A stretch of 64,000 nucleotides of DNA, taken from NCBI GenBank assembly GCA_016125385.1, contig WGLV01000004.1, positions 1 through 64,000 of the forward strand, in the 5' to 3' direction. Made by a program: the position numbers and the translations under genes. Origin of the DNA: a bacterium. Lineage in GTDB: Bacteria; Hinthialibacterota; Hinthialibacteria; Hinthialibacterales; Hinthialibacteraceae. The notes under the pieces were generated by a model. That model was given only the letters and a program-made list of their open reading frames with translations, was not told the origin of the DNA and ran no database searches. This document shows, one piece after another, positions 23,505-33,240 of the stretch (position 1 is the stretch's first letter; each line of letters starts with the position of its first letter).

Positions 23505-24920
23505 ATGCAAAGGCGTGACTTTATCTCCACCAGCGCCGCCGCATTAAGCGGTCTGGCGTGCAGTTCATTCGCCTCAGAATCGGCTTCCACCGCCGTTACT
23601 GATTCACCCATTCCGAATGCAGCGCAACTGGCATGGCAACGGGCGGAGTTGGGCGTGGTCTTTCATTGGGACCTGCATGTATTCGACGGTGTGAATTACC
23701 GGCAAGGCTATAACCGGATCACCCCCATCGAAAACATCGATATGTTTCATCCAAGTGAATACGACATGAATCAGTGGTTTGAGTCGGTGAAAGGGATGGG
23801 GGCGCGATTTGCGATCCTCACCGCGTCGCACGAGACTGGATTCCGGTTGTGGCAGTCGGATGTGAATCCATACAGTATGAGGTCGCTGAAATGGCGGGAA
23901 GGAAAAGGGGATATCGTCAAAGATTTTGTCGAAACGGCGCGGCGGCATGGAATCAAACCGGGAATCTATCTCGGATTCCGTTGGAATTCAAATTTGGGTG
24001 TGTTTGATTTCCGGGTGACCGAGCGTTCGAAAATTACTCAAAAGGAGTACAACCGGCTATTGGAGCAAGAATTTGAAGAGATTTGCTCCAAGTACGGTCC
24101 GTTATTTGAAATCTGGTTCGATGGTGGCATTCTGGCTCATAAGGATGGCGGACCGAATCTGTTGCCGATTTTCGATCAATATCAACCGGATTGTCTTTTC
24201 TACCATAGCGATGAAAGACGTGAGGTGCGTTGGGGCGGTTCGGAGAACGGCACTGTTCCGTATCCGTGCTGGTCGACCGTGGACCTGGAGACAATTAAAA
24301 CCGCGAGCGGTTCCGATTCGAAAACGCGGGAGCAATTTTACCAGATGCTTAAACATGGGGACCCGAACGGTCCTGACTGGTGCCCGGCAATGTCGGACGC
24401 CCCGCTCCGCGGATCGAGCGGCCGCCACGAATGGTTCTGGGAGCCAAACGATGAGAAGGCGATCTATTCGCTGGGGGATCTTGTGGATATGTACGATAAG
24501 TCAGTGGGGCATAATTCAACATTAATTATGGGATTAACGCCGGACGAGCGGGGATTGATGCCTGAAGCCGATACCCTGCGCTGTATCGAATGGGGAAAAG
24601 CGATTCAGGAACGCTACAGCCAACCGATTTCGAAGACTCAAGGAACCGGCGATGAGCTGATGCTGGAACTGCCCGAAGCCCAGAGAGTGAGCACGATTAT
24701 TCTGGAGGAGGAGATCGAGTTCGGTCACCGGATCCGGGAGTATACAATCCATGCCATGACAGGTCCGAATGTATGGAATCCAGTCTGCTCGGGAACCTGT
24801 GTGGGGCAGAAACGAATCCAGCATTTTGATTCGATAATAGCTTCGAAATTAAAATTGATAATCACCAACTCCAAAGAACGTCCCCAGATACGGAATTTCG
24901 CCGCGTACAGTATTGGATAA
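23505..24920 (+). CDS. Tat-exported GH29 alpha-L-fucosidase-like protein
   Basis: The N-terminus MQRRDFISTSAAALSGLA is a Tat signal ending near FAS-E. The catalytic barrel has the GH29 order: WQRAELGVVFHWDLHVFDG near the start, a W(F/M)..VKGMGARFAILTASHETGF strand, GIKPGIYLGF, and FEIWFDGGI (~200-208) in which the Asp is the expected nucleophile. A beta-sandwich C-terminal part follows (~340-471; LELPEAQRVSTIILEEE). Family knowledge predicts removal of alpha-linked L-fucose; some GH29-like proteins have other substrates. The acid/base is not fixed in this family, so activity is probable, not certain. Confidence 0.82.
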   Translation: MQRRDFISTSAAALSGLACSSFASESASTAVTDSPIPNAAQLAWQRAELGVVFHWDLHVFDGVNYRQGYNRITPIENIDMFHPSEYDMNQWFESVKGMGARFAILTASHETGFRLWQSDVNPYSMRSLKWREGKGDIVKDFVETARRHGIKPGIYLGFRWNSNLGVFDFRVTERSKITQKEYNRLLEQEFEEICSKYGPLFEIWFDGGILAHKDGGPNLLPIFDQYQPDCLFYHSDERREVRWGGSENGTVPYPCWSTVDLETIKTASGSDSKTREQFYQMLKHGDPNGPDWCPAMSDAPLRGSSGRHEWFWEPNDEKAIYSLGDLVDMYDKSVGHNSTLIMGLTPDERGLMPEADTLRCIEWGKAIQERYSQPISKTQGTGDELMLELPEAQRVSTIILEEEIEFGHRIREYTIHAMTGPNVWNPVCSGTCVGQKRIQHFDSIIASKLKLIITNSKERPQIRNFAAYSIG

Positions 24921-25030
24921 TCGAAGACACAACGAAAAAGGCGGCCGAAAATGCCACTCTGAAATCGAGGTATGATCGGAGAAATATGTAAAGAAGGGAG
25001 GGGGGGTGACACGTTGGCAATTCTGGAAGA

Positions 25031-26608
25031 TTAGTCCGGCGCGGATTTTTGGAACACTTCGCGAATAACGGACCATAATTTAATAAGAGAAAAGGTTGTG
25101 AATGAATACAAACACAAATTACCTATTGCTGTATAGGGCGCGCGCCTGCTGGGAATAAACAATGAAAACGATTCGGCGTTGCGTTGAGCCGGTGGATTTA
25201 ACGATCCATGAACGATTTTTCCATCCGCTTCAATAAACGCTCCGTACCCCATATTACATGATCGCACAATCGGGACGCGATGTTCGACCGCGCGCAATTT
25301 CACCATCGCCAAATCAAAACAGGCGATAACATCTGTTCCAAACGCTTGGAAATTACCCGTATGAATAATAATGTCTCCGCCTTTTAATACTCGATTGCGA
25401 ATGAAACCCGGTGAATGAGCCTCGTAGCATACAGCAGGGATCAAATTTGCACCATTGAATTGAATTACCGTTTCTTCAACCCCCGGTTTATAATAAAACG
25501 TTCCTATCGGAAAAATGTTCTCGACCGGATTGTTCTCATAGACGGGAGTGAGAATGATTTTTCGATATTTTTCTCCTAACTTTCCATCCGGCATCATCAA
25601 TTGGGACGTGTTGTAATATTTAGGCGGAGAAGCCCCCTCAATCTGTTCCGCATAATTGAAGTAGAGCGTTTTTTCATGTTTTTTTGCGAACTCAGATAAT
25701 TTTTTCAAATATTCGTATCTTGAGGCTGTTTGTGTAAGATCAATTGGCGATTCGGGAAAAACAATCAAATTCGCTTTAGGATTGTTTTTTATCGCATACG
25801 CGGCCCATTCAAACGCGGAATATTTTTGATGAGTGTTCTGGCGAACCAGAGACTTTATGCCTTCTTTCGGTTGGATCTTGGTTTGTACGGCAATGACTTC
25901 GATAGATTCTCCGTCGTTTATTTCTTTTTGATGTTCGAACTGTTCGATGCGGTAATAGCCGTAAGCCACAACGAAGACCAGGAAGGCGATCAGAATGATC
26001 ATCTGTTGAAGCATAAATCGCCTGTCTTTGTAATTGCTGATGATTTCAGCGATTGATATATTCACAAACAATACGGTGAATATTACAAATGTAAGTCCAC
26101 CAAAATCCGCCGTTTGATAAAACAACGGTTGATCGTGAATCATGCATGCGGGAGTTACGGAAAAGTAGGTCGGGAACCAGGCGATCGCGCAAGTAAAAAA
26201 AACGCCTTGGTTCAAGACGCTGAAAACAGATTTACTTGTGAGAAATGGTTTTACTAAACTGAAGATAACGATCGGAATCACATAACAACTGAAAAATAAT
26301 GCCATTAAAAGGCATGAGAATGTAAAAGACCAATGTTTATTTGTGACTGGAACCCAAATTGCCATCCATTGACTTGGCAAGCTGTATAGACAACCATACA
26401 ACAACCCCAGGCAAAACCGCTCGGCAAGACTCGCCTTATGCAGCGAAAGAACAAACGGCGCCATACATATCCATGCCAAACAGGAAATGGCGCCATCGTG
26501 AGGTAAAGCTCGTATCGTTAAAGCGCCAGCAAGAAGGACAAAAACAAAACGGGACAGGATTGACCGATGCTTCCAATCAAACCAGTCCCGTATTTGCGGA
26601 GCGTTCAA
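25031..26608 (-). CDS. lnt: Apolipoprotein N-acyltransferase-like protein
   Basis: The N-terminal ~220 residues form several transmembrane helices; the C-terminal part is a nitrilase-fold domain with the catalytic triad in IVFPESP (Glu), KYRKIILTPVYE (Lys) and IPAVCYEAH (Cys). This is the layout of Lnt, which N-acylates lipoproteins in the inner membrane of Gram-negative cells. The usual KxHLVPFGE region is altered (KIILTPVYEN). The start is TTG (26608) with no ribosome site, 12 bases after the stop of 26621-27631, which suggests translational coupling. It may be a paralogue with a modified acceptor rather than the housekeeping enzyme. Confidence 0.82.
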   Translation of the reverse strand: MNAPQIRDWFDWKHRSILSRFVFVLLAGALTIRALPHDGAISCLAWICMAPFVLSLHKASLAERFCLGLLYGCLYSLPSQWMAIWVPVTNKHWSFTFSCLLMALFFSCYVIPIVIFSLVKPFLTSKSVFSVLNQGVFFTCAIAWFPTYFSVTPACMIHDQPLFYQTADFGGLTFVIFTVLFVNISIAEIISNYKDRRFMLQQMIILIAFLVFVVAYGYYRIEQFEHQKEINDGESIEVIAVQTKIQPKEGIKSLVRQNTHQKYSAFEWAAYAIKNNPKANLIVFPESPIDLTQTASRYEYLKKLSEFAKKHEKTLYFNYAEQIEGASPPKYYNTSQLMMPDGKLGEKYRKIILTPVYENNPVENIFPIGTFYYKPGVEETVIQFNGANLIPAVCYEAHSPGFIRNRVLKGGDIIIHTGNFQAFGTDVIACFDLAMVKLRAVEHRVPIVRSCNMGYGAFIEADGKIVHGSLNPPAQRNAESFSLFIPSRRAPYTAIGNLCLYSFTTFSLIKLWSVIREVFQKSAPD

Positions 26609-26620
26609 TGTCGATTCGTC

Positions 26621-27631
26621 TTATTTGGAATAAAGGAATTGCCAATCTGGCACGCCAGAAGAAACTTCATTATTCCATTTAAAACCAAGTTCTTTTTTGG
26701 CAGAGAAAAAGTATTCCGTCTCTCCGGTTTTTGCGTCGTCTTTGATCCCCAGGAGGGATATTTCAAGGTCCACGTTAGAAAAATCGATTTTGCCATCCGT
26801 ATAGCCATTAGGAAAATCTATATTTGGCGTTAAATGGCTGTAATAAATCGATGGCTCTTTGGTAACTGTCCGAAACTGTTCTTCCATTGTCTGCAACCAG
26901 ATTATATCGGGCGTATTAAAGTCGAAACTGGCTGTCCATGTTTGAATCTGGTCTCCGACCTGTAGTTTGGTTGTACCAATTTCTTCATCATTCTCATCAA
27001 AAAATACGATTTCATGATCGAGATAATTATTATCTGGATCAGTCACAATTTCCATGTAAATCCATTCACCGTTCAATTCGGAACCGCTGTAATCCTTCCC
27101 TTTTTGGCGATAAAGAACATTGAGGTTTTGATATACGAAAATTGTGTCGGTTTCTGTGTCATCCGTATAAAATTCCCCAACAAATTCCGCAGCTAAATGC
27201 ATTGGAACGTTGTCGCCGACATCGATCCAAAATACCTTTTTGTCCCACTCGTCGGTGCTATAGACGCCATTGCCTTCTGGATAGGTTCCCAAGCCAATGA
27301 CGGAAACAAAATAGTCGATCCCATCATCCGCTTTAAATGTGAAGCCAATATGAGCGATGACGTCATCCCATACGCCGTCAAGAGTATGTTCATAATTAGC
27401 TTTCGGTTTTACTCGCTTTAAATCGGGATGGCGACTTGAAAAACTCCGGAGGTAAACCTCGTCGCGAGGCGGACGGATGATGGTGAGAGAATTTTGAGAT
27501 GTGGGATAATTTTGCCCGGGAGGAGGAGGGGGTTTGCCTGGACCTTCTACTGATGGACCTGCGCACCAAGCCAGATTGCCTGCTGGCAACAACGTCATGA
27601 GTACGGCAAGTAAAAGGACTCTTCTCATCAT
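26621..27631 (-). CDS. Secreted protein of unknown function with Trp-Tyr tail
   Basis: I choose ATG 27631 (MMRRVLLLAVLMTLLPAG): it begins a clean signal peptide ending near WCA-G; the frame extends to 27664 with 11 extra residues of no clear use. After a Pro-rich stretch (GKPPPPPGQ) there is a ~150-residue beta-rich region (TLDGVWDDVIAHIGFTFKAD, WIDVGDNVPMHLAAEFVG, FVYQNLNVLYRQKGKDY) that resembles sugar- or lipid-binding beta-sandwiches but no family I can name. The protein ends VPDWQFLYSK, matching the aromatic C-terminal pattern of other exported proteins here. It lies 12 bases upstream of the lnt-like gene and is presumably cotranscribed with it. Confidence 0.7.
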   Translation of the reverse strand: MMRRVLLLAVLMTLLPAGNLAWCAGPSVEGPGKPPPPPGQNYPTSQNSLTIIRPPRDEVYLRSFSSRHPDLKRVKPKANYEHTLDGVWDDVIAHIGFTFKADDGIDYFVSVIGLGTYPEGNGVYSTDEWDKKVFWIDVGDNVPMHLAAEFVGEFYTDDTETDTIFVYQNLNVLYRQKGKDYSGSELNGEWIYMEIVTDPDNNYLDHEIVFFDENDEEIGTTKLQVGDQIQTWTASFDFNTPDIIWLQTMEEQFRTVTKEPSIYYSHLTPNIDFPNGYTDGKIDFSNVDLEISLLGIKDDAKTGETEYFFSAKKELGFKWNNEVSSGVPDWQFLYSK

Positions 27632-27775
27632 TCTCGTGAGACCTTTCTCGTATAAAGAATACAAATCGGATAAAAATAATCGATTAATTCGTTTGTGTCA
27701 ATCCTTTTTTTATTGTATAGATATATAGAAGGACACCAGCGCGTCAGAATCCTCCCATGACCGCCTATACAATTC

Positions 27776-29086
27776 TCAGAGATGCCACGGCCTTCGCATT
27801 GGGCGCATCAAGCGTTTGTTCGCTTCCTGATTGCCGATGAAAGTCTCCCGCTCAGAATCGAACAGCAATTTTTCTTCACGTCGAATCGCGATGTCGCTGA
27901 TATGACACAAGACGTCGCTTTTAACGGCTGTGCCGATCGGACAGACCGTTTCTTTCCGGCTGCGAACGCAATCCAGGAAGTTGTCGACGTGGTTATCACT
28001 CACGTAAAGGGGGCGTTGGATTTTGGCGTCTAACAGGCTTTTGGGGTTGGCGTCGATTTTTCCCCGGCGGACGTAAACCCACCCATCGGTTCCTTCAAAA
28101 GCGGTTCCATGATCGCTGTCGTCGTTGTATTTCTTTTTCCATTCTTCCGCGGATTCTGCTCCCCGGAAATCAACCGTCACGCCGCCTTGAACCTTGATCT
28201 TGACGTTCCAGGTTAAGGCGGTGTCACACACGCCCTGTGTGGGAAATTTTCCTGTGCCTTCCACTTCCCAGATACCCTGAAAATGGTCTTCGGCGCCCCA
28301 TAGAGCGATATCAATCGGATGGATGCCCCACCCGGCGATAAAGCCCAATGCGTAATCGGATATAAACCACCATAATTGATTGGAACAACGATTATCGGTG
28401 TAGGGCGTGTATTTCGATGGTCCAAGCCAAAAATCGTAATCGAGCCACTCGGGAACCGGGACTTGAGCAGGATCGCCGCCCTGAGAACTGCCGGGAGACC
28501 AGACATTGATCGTGTGAAGATCGCCGATCAGGCCGGTTCGAGCGATCTCGCAAGCTTTTCTGAAATTGCTATCCGATCGTTGCTGCGTTCCGAATTGAAA
28601 GACACGATTATTCTGCAAAACAGCAGAGCGCATAGCCTGATCTTCTTCCAGAGTCAGCCCCATGGGTTTTTCCATGTAGACGTCTTTGCCGGAACGAACC
28701 GCGCTTAACGACGTCAGAACGTGCCAGTGATCGCATGTCGCCACAAGGCATGCGTCGATGTCTTCCCGCGCGGTTAAATCGCGAAAATCATGATAAGCCA
28801 TGCAATCACTGCTTCCATAAAAATCGTTTACCTGGCTTTGTTTCTCTTCGAGATTGTTGCTCTTTAAATCACAGAGGGCGACGACCTGACAGCCTGGATT
28901 TCGTAAAAAGCCTCTCATGTCCCCTGTGCCCTGGGGGCCGATGCCGATGCATCCTACGTTTATCCGATCGTTCGCGGCGATATTCTTTACTCTTCCCAAT
29001 ACACTGGAAGGTATAAAAAGAAAGGAGACGGAAGCGAGCGATGAGGTTTTTAGAAAAGCGCGACGGTTGGAATTTTGTTTTTTCAT
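27776..29086 (-). CDS. Tat-exported Gfo/Idh/MocA family oxidoreductase
   Basis: AGGAG is 6 bases before the ATG. NSNRRAFLKTSSLASVSF is a Tat signal. The nucleotide-binding region has VGCIGIGPQGTGDMRGF and VVALCDLKSNN; the family motif is MEKPMGLTLEED (catalytic Lys), and the substrate domain has FIAGWGIHPIDIALWG. Length 436 is normal. It is closest in style to planctomycete-type exported oxidoreductases, presumed to act on sugars or glycosides in the periplasm. It is located downstream of the propeller/ferredoxin operon after a 267-base gap that shows no other gene, so it probably has its own promoter. Confidence 0.92.
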   Translation of the reverse strand: MKKQNSNRRAFLKTSSLASVSFLFIPSSVLGRVKNIAANDRINVGCIGIGPQGTGDMRGFLRNPGCQVVALCDLKSNNLEEKQSQVNDFYGSSDCMAYHDFRDLTAREDIDACLVATCDHWHVLTSLSAVRSGKDVYMEKPMGLTLEEDQAMRSAVLQNNRVFQFGTQQRSDSNFRKACEIARTGLIGDLHTINVWSPGSSQGGDPAQVPVPEWLDYDFWLGPSKYTPYTDNRCSNQLWWFISDYALGFIAGWGIHPIDIALWGAEDHFQGIWEVEGTGKFPTQGVCDTALTWNVKIKVQGGVTVDFRGAESAEEWKKKYNDDSDHGTAFEGTDGWVYVRRGKIDANPKSLLDAKIQRPLYVSDNHVDNFLDCVRSRKETVCPIGTAVKSDVLCHISDIAIRREEKLLFDSERETFIGNQEANKRLMRPMRRPWHL

Positions 29087-29353
29087 CTCACTCTCCTGAG
29101 TTTGTCTTGCGTTTTAAACCTGGCAATAGTGGAGTCCCCCATGCGGGAGCATGGATTGAAACGAAGTAGCTTTTACGCAATTGTTATTGATAAAGCATAT
29201 TCCATCTCGCTACGATCAAAGCAACATTGCATCCATTGTAAAAAAATCAAAAAGGACTTCTTTTTTAAACTTCGCAGGCCACGTACATCAAAGCAAGATA
29301 ACCAATGTCAGCCAAAAAGTTAATCAAACTCTGAGTCTATTATTGAATCGCTG

Positions 29354-31120
29354 TCATTGTTTCCTGCCCAGACAGTAGAGGTTAAACTCACCTCGAACGA
29401 CGATTTTTCCGTCGAGAAAGGCGGGAGAAGCAAGGAATCGATCGTCGAGAGAACCCGTATTGGTCACTTCAAATTCGCGGGACGCCTTAACCCGATACAG
29501 CTTGCCTGTTTCGCTGAAGAGATAAACCCATTCTCCAACCAGTGACGGCGAGGTCATAAAAGAGTCTTCGATGTCTTCTTCCCAAACAAACTCGCCTGTT
29601 TTCGCATCGAGGCACGTCATCGTGCCATAAGTGGAGAGCAGAAAAATCAACTCGCCATTGGTCAGCGGGCTGCAAATGTCAGGAATAAAACCGCTCGCCG
29701 TCCAGGCGACGTGCGTGCGGGTGACGTCGCCTTTTCCGTCGGTACGGATGGCGAACACTGAATCATTGGGTTGAATCACATACGCGATCCCATTGGCGTA
29801 AACGGGCGACGGCGCGAGGTCCGTCCCCATGAGTTTCGCTTTCCACAGTTCTTCACCGCTGGCGGGGTTGTAGGCGATGATCCACGGTTCGGAGACAGTA
29901 ATGAGCTGTTCTCCCTCTCCGGTATCGACCACGATAGGAGAGGTCCATGAGTTGGCGACCGGGCGCGGAACCTGCCATGCCACTTCGCCGGTCTGACCCT
30001 GCAGCGCATACAGTACGGATTTCTGATCTTCTGCCTGAGCCTGATCGTATTGAATCAGCATCAAGTCGTGATACGCCGTGAGTGATGAGGCGTAACCATA
30101 ACTGCTATCGGGTGCGCCGAGGTTTTTACTCCACAGTTTTTTTCCGGTCAAATCATAACCGGCGGCCATGCCGTTGGCGAATATGGCGTATACGCGATGT
30201 CCATCGCAGGCCATCGTCGACGTCGCCCAACCATTATCTTCAAAGACGCGAATTTCTTCTCCACCGGTGCTCGGCGGGTCATCCATGCGGTCTTGCCACA
30301 GGATTTCGCCGGTTTCGAGTGAAAAGCAGTAAACCACTTTCTCGGTATCGTCGCCGCCGGTCAAAAAGATGCGATCTCCCCAGACAATGGGTGAATTATG
30401 ACCCGGCAGGGGAATCGGCGTTTTCCATAAAACGTTCTCTCCGCTCGCTTCATCCCATGAGTCTGGAACCGAGGTAAACGCGGAAACGCCCAAACCGCCT
30501 GGTCCACGAAACGTCGGCCAGTTTTTTCGAATCTCATCCCAGCTGGCGTAATCGGGTTCGGATGCGGTCGCGTTATCCGCCGACTCGGGTGGCGTGAGTG
30601 TTTGTGAGGCTAAATCATTCCGTGAGGTGGATGCCAGAACAAACAATCCCCCCAACAAAATGGCTCCCATCGCGCCAACCGCCGCGCCGGATCGCTTTCG
30701 CATCTGTGTTTCCAGAGCGGGATCGATGGGATGCCTCGGTTTACGCGGGGGGTTACGCAGCGCGGAGGCGATTTGCAGCGATACAAGGCTGATCAAAACG
30801 CCGCCCAACAAAAGATACTTTCCACGCTCTGAAAAAAACAGGCGATAAAAATACGTTTGTCTCAACTGCAAATCGAGGCGGCGAACTTCCTGAATTACCG
30901 CTTCGTCCTTTGGGTTTTGATCCAGCAGCGCTTTCTGCTCGGCCATTCTCTGCGAATAGAGCAGTTCTTTCTCCGGCAAACCTGTTTGAGCCGATATGTA
31001 ATTGAAAACAAGAAAGCCGGCGACGATCAACGAAAAAACGCCGGATACCACTGACGCCTTTTGGGCCAGTGAGATCCAATATTCATTGCTGGATGTTTTT
31101 TTCATCGCTCGTTGGTTCAT
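29354..31120 (-). CDS. Membrane-anchored PQQ-like beta-propeller, operon gene 6
   Basis: Two N-terminal hydrophobic segments (~18-45 and ~90-115) plus a third (~148-170) anchor a C-terminal propeller (~200-588) with repeated blades: LEWLWQDR-type strands such as FSLETGEILWQD, YDLTGKKLWSKN, LQGQTGEVAWQV, YNPASGEELWKA, LDAKTGEFVWEE. This is the PQQ-like (YVTN/PQQ) repeat fold; a PQQ cofactor site is not demonstrable. The start overlaps the polyferredoxin stop by 4 bases (ATGA). I infer a periplasm-facing domain that works with the Fe-S proteins upstream. It is the last gene of the operon. Confidence 0.85.
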   Translation of the reverse strand: MNQRAMKKTSSNEYWISLAQKASVVSGVFSLIVAGFLVFNYISAQTGLPEKELLYSQRMAEQKALLDQNPKDEAVIQEVRRLDLQLRQTYFYRLFFSERGKYLLLGGVLISLVSLQIASALRNPPRKPRHPIDPALETQMRKRSGAAVGAMGAILLGGLFVLASTSRNDLASQTLTPPESADNATASEPDYASWDEIRKNWPTFRGPGGLGVSAFTSVPDSWDEASGENVLWKTPIPLPGHNSPIVWGDRIFLTGGDDTEKVVYCFSLETGEILWQDRMDDPPSTGGEEIRVFEDNGWATSTMACDGHRVYAIFANGMAAGYDLTGKKLWSKNLGAPDSSYGYASSLTAYHDLMLIQYDQAQAEDQKSVLYALQGQTGEVAWQVPRPVANSWTSPIVVDTGEGEQLITVSEPWIIAYNPASGEELWKAKLMGTDLAPSPVYANGIAYVIQPNDSVFAIRTDGKGDVTRTHVAWTASGFIPDICSPLTNGELIFLLSTYGTMTCLDAKTGEFVWEEDIEDSFMTSPSLVGEWVYLFSETGKLYRVKASREFEVTNTGSLDDRFLASPAFLDGKIVVRGEFNLYCLGRKQ

Positions 31121-32424
31121 GATTCAACGGCTGCCTCGCTTCCAGCGGTTACGGGCGCGGTTCGGCTGATTCTACGTCTTTTGAGCTCTTGTGGACAGTA
31201 TGAAAAACAGCGTGCGCAAGCGAGGCAATCGCCGCGATCCGCTTCGTAATCGTCACGCCGATCCGGCAGGCAAAGCCGAATCATCTTTCCTGATAATACC
31301 AGTCCGAAAAACGCTCCCAGAATCCATCCGGCCATAACATACCGGTCCATTATATTTTGAGCATCTTGAATGAGCGTTTCGCCGGGTTGTCCGCTATCCC
31401 GAAACGCCTTGGAAGCATCCGTCGTTCCATCCGCTTGTCCCGTATCTTCCAATACGATCCGTTCAGCCAGATGGACTGTATAATCCATTTTCGAAAATGA
31501 ACTCCCCGCCATCGAAAATACCCAGCCACAAAAAGCGATGAGGATCGGTGTGAGAATCAATGCGGGAATCAGCCGTTTTTTATCAGGCGCCCAGTGTTGG
31601 CCGTTTTGTTCACCCGTGGGCGGAAGAATCGCTCCAAAGGGGCAGGCTTCTTCGCAGATCTGGCATTGGTGACAATCTTGTGGGGTAATGGTCACGCGCC
31701 AGTGAGAGAGGCGGGAGAAATGATGGAGGATCACCCCGTAAGGGCAAAGAAAGCGGCAATATGGGCGCCCTACGAACAGGCCGATAATGAGCAAAGATAC
31801 CCCCAATATGATGATGTTCGGATTGCCGTTGAGGCGAAAGAAGGCAACAAAGGGGTCGTATTCACAGATGATAAAGGCGCTGCCCATCGCGGCGAATAGC
31901 ACCGCCGCCCCAAGATAGAGATAAGCCAGAAGGCCGAGCGCCTGTTGAAGCCAGACCGGTATCGAAATGGGTTTGATCAGCATCAGGTCCTGCATCGCGC
32001 CCAGCGGGCATACCCCCGCGCAGAACACACGGCCAAAGAAAAGCGTAAATACCAGCGGGAGAAGAAAGAAAGCGACCACGGTGAGGGGGATGGCGTAGGA
32101 TGGATTGGCGATCGCGAGCGAAACGTTCTGGATGGAACCGATCGCGCAGACGCATCCCAGCCGGTAAAAACCAAAGTAAATCAGCGAAAAGACCATGAGC
32201 AGAAAAACGCTCAAACGGCTCCGCTTTTTATGAACGAGATAGACTCCCACCGAAAGCGCGGCGAACAATACGATTACATCCACTCCTCCCAACCACGGCG
32301 CGCGCGGCGCAGGCGTGGCCGGAAGCGGCATCGTGTAGTCGCTCTCGAAGTCTGGCGGAGGAAATCGCTGAATATCGGATGCGATCAGAGCGACTCGCTG
32401 AAGAACGGATGCGAATTCGGTCAT
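31117..32424 (-). CDS. NapH/NosR-like polyferredoxin membrane protein, operon gene 5
   Basis: Several transmembrane helices and motifs of the NapH/NosR/RdxA group: CVCAIGSIQNVSL, GRVFCAGVCPLGAMQDL, GRPYCRFLCPYGVILHH. A soluble ferredoxin region follows (CHQCQICEEACPFG, one [4Fe-4S] motif), and near the C-terminus there is a further cluster motif CLACARCFSYCPQEL. Such proteins pass electrons from the quinone pool to periplasmic acceptors (established for NapH/NosR). It overlaps both neighbours by 4 bases. The final acceptor here is unknown; the adjacent propellers replace the usual reductase genes. Confidence 0.88.
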   Translation of the reverse strand: MTEFASVLQRVALIASDIQRFPPPDFESDYTMPLPATPAPRAPWLGGVDVIVLFAALSVGVYLVHKKRSRLSVFLLMVFSLIYFGFYRLGCVCAIGSIQNVSLAIANPSYAIPLTVVAFFLLPLVFTLFFGRVFCAGVCPLGAMQDLMLIKPISIPVWLQQALGLLAYLYLGAAVLFAAMGSAFIICEYDPFVAFFRLNGNPNIIILGVSLLIIGLFVGRPYCRFLCPYGVILHHFSRLSHWRVTITPQDCHQCQICEEACPFGAILPPTGEQNGQHWAPDKKRLIPALILTPILIAFCGWVFSMAGSSFSKMDYTVHLAERIVLEDTGQADGTTDASKAFRDSGQPGETLIQDAQNIMDRYVMAGWILGAFFGLVLSGKMIRLCLPDRRDDYEADRGDCLACARCFSYCPQELKRRRISRTAPVTAGSEAAVES

Positions 32425-32990
32425 GCTTTGTTATCCATCCCTTTCAGCAGATACGGCTGATCCCGATGCACCCGCGTAAGCGCCTGGGTTGGGCAGGCGA
32501 CGGCGATGGCGCACTGATTACAGTTCACGCAACGATCGTGGCGAACCTGAAGATATAAAGAACCGTTTCCGAACTCTTTGCATCCTTTGACGCATTTTCC
32601 GCATGCGATGCACAGCGACTCATCGATTTTGTATTCATAATAAGGCTCTTCGATAAAGGTGCGGAGAATGGCGCCGGTGGGGCAAAGCTGGTTTTCAGCC
32701 CCCGTGTTCAGGCTTTTGGGAGCCGGCTCGAAAAAGGCGGTGCATAAGTTACAGTAGCCGCACATGGCATAGGTGTTGACGCATTTCACCGCCGATTCTT
32801 CCAGCACGCAATACGTGGCGCAGTTGCCGCAGGCGATACATTTGGATGGATCGATCTGCCAGTGATATGAATTAGCCTGACTTCGTTCCGCGAGAAAACC
32901 GGAAACGCCGCCCGTTACGAGCAGGGCGAGACCATGCAGGCCCTTCTTTATCAGATCGCGGCGGTCGAGAGCGTTATCTTGATTGGGCAC
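32421..32990 (-). CDS. Four-cluster 4Fe-4S ferredoxin (NapG/RnfB-like), operon gene 4
   Basis: GTG at 32990 is chosen because AAGGAG lies 7 bases upstream; the longer frame to 33077 gives an implausible basic N-terminus. The protein starts near DRRDLIKKGLHGLALLV, a possible Tat or membrane anchor signal. Cys motifs: CIACGNCATYC, CGYCNLC, CIACGKCVKGC and CVNCNQCAIAVACP, enough for three to four [4Fe-4S] clusters. This resembles NapG, a periplasmic Fe-S electron carrier. It overlaps the upstream small gene by 17 bases and the downstream polyferredoxin by 4. Confidence 0.85.
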   Translation of the reverse strand: MPNQDNALDRRDLIKKGLHGLALLVTGGVSGFLAERSQANSYHWQIDPSKCIACGNCATYCVLEESAVKCVNTYAMCGYCNLCTAFFEPAPKSLNTGAENQLCPTGAILRTFIEEPYYEYKIDESLCIACGKCVKGCKEFGNGSLYLQVRHDRCVNCNQCAIAVACPTQALTRVHRDQPYLLKGMDNKA

Positions 32991-33222
32991 GGTTAGTCTC
33001 CTTCCCCCGGGCTTTCGCCGATAGCGCTTTCGGCAGCGAGCAATTGTCATAGATCTGGCACACCTTGCATGGATCAACCTTCAGACAGGATTCATCCCGC
33101 GGAGCGTTCTTCGTGCGAATCCAGGCGAATCCACCGAATACAGCCAGTCCTCCCAGAGCGAGATGGCGGCCCCAGGCGCGTAACAGCTCCCGCCGGTTTT
33201 TCTGATCGATCGATCCGTTCAT
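32974..33222 (-). CDS. Small membrane-anchored Cys-rich protein, operon gene 3
   Basis: 82 residues. NRRELLRAWGRHLALGG followed by LAVFGGFAWI looks like a Tat or anchor segment. The C-terminal part has CLKVDPCKVCQIYDNC, four cysteines in a short loop that could bind an Fe-S cluster or zinc. No family recognised. A GAGG site lies upstream of the ATG. Conserved position between a propeller gene and a ferredoxin gene suggests an electron-carrier accessory role, as inference. Confidence 0.7.
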   Translation of the reverse strand: MNGSIDQKNRRELLRAWGRHLALGGLAVFGGFAWIRTKNAPRDESCLKVDPCKVCQIYDNCSLPKALSAKARGKETNRAQSR

Positions 33223-33240
33223 GGTATAATTCCCTCGGCG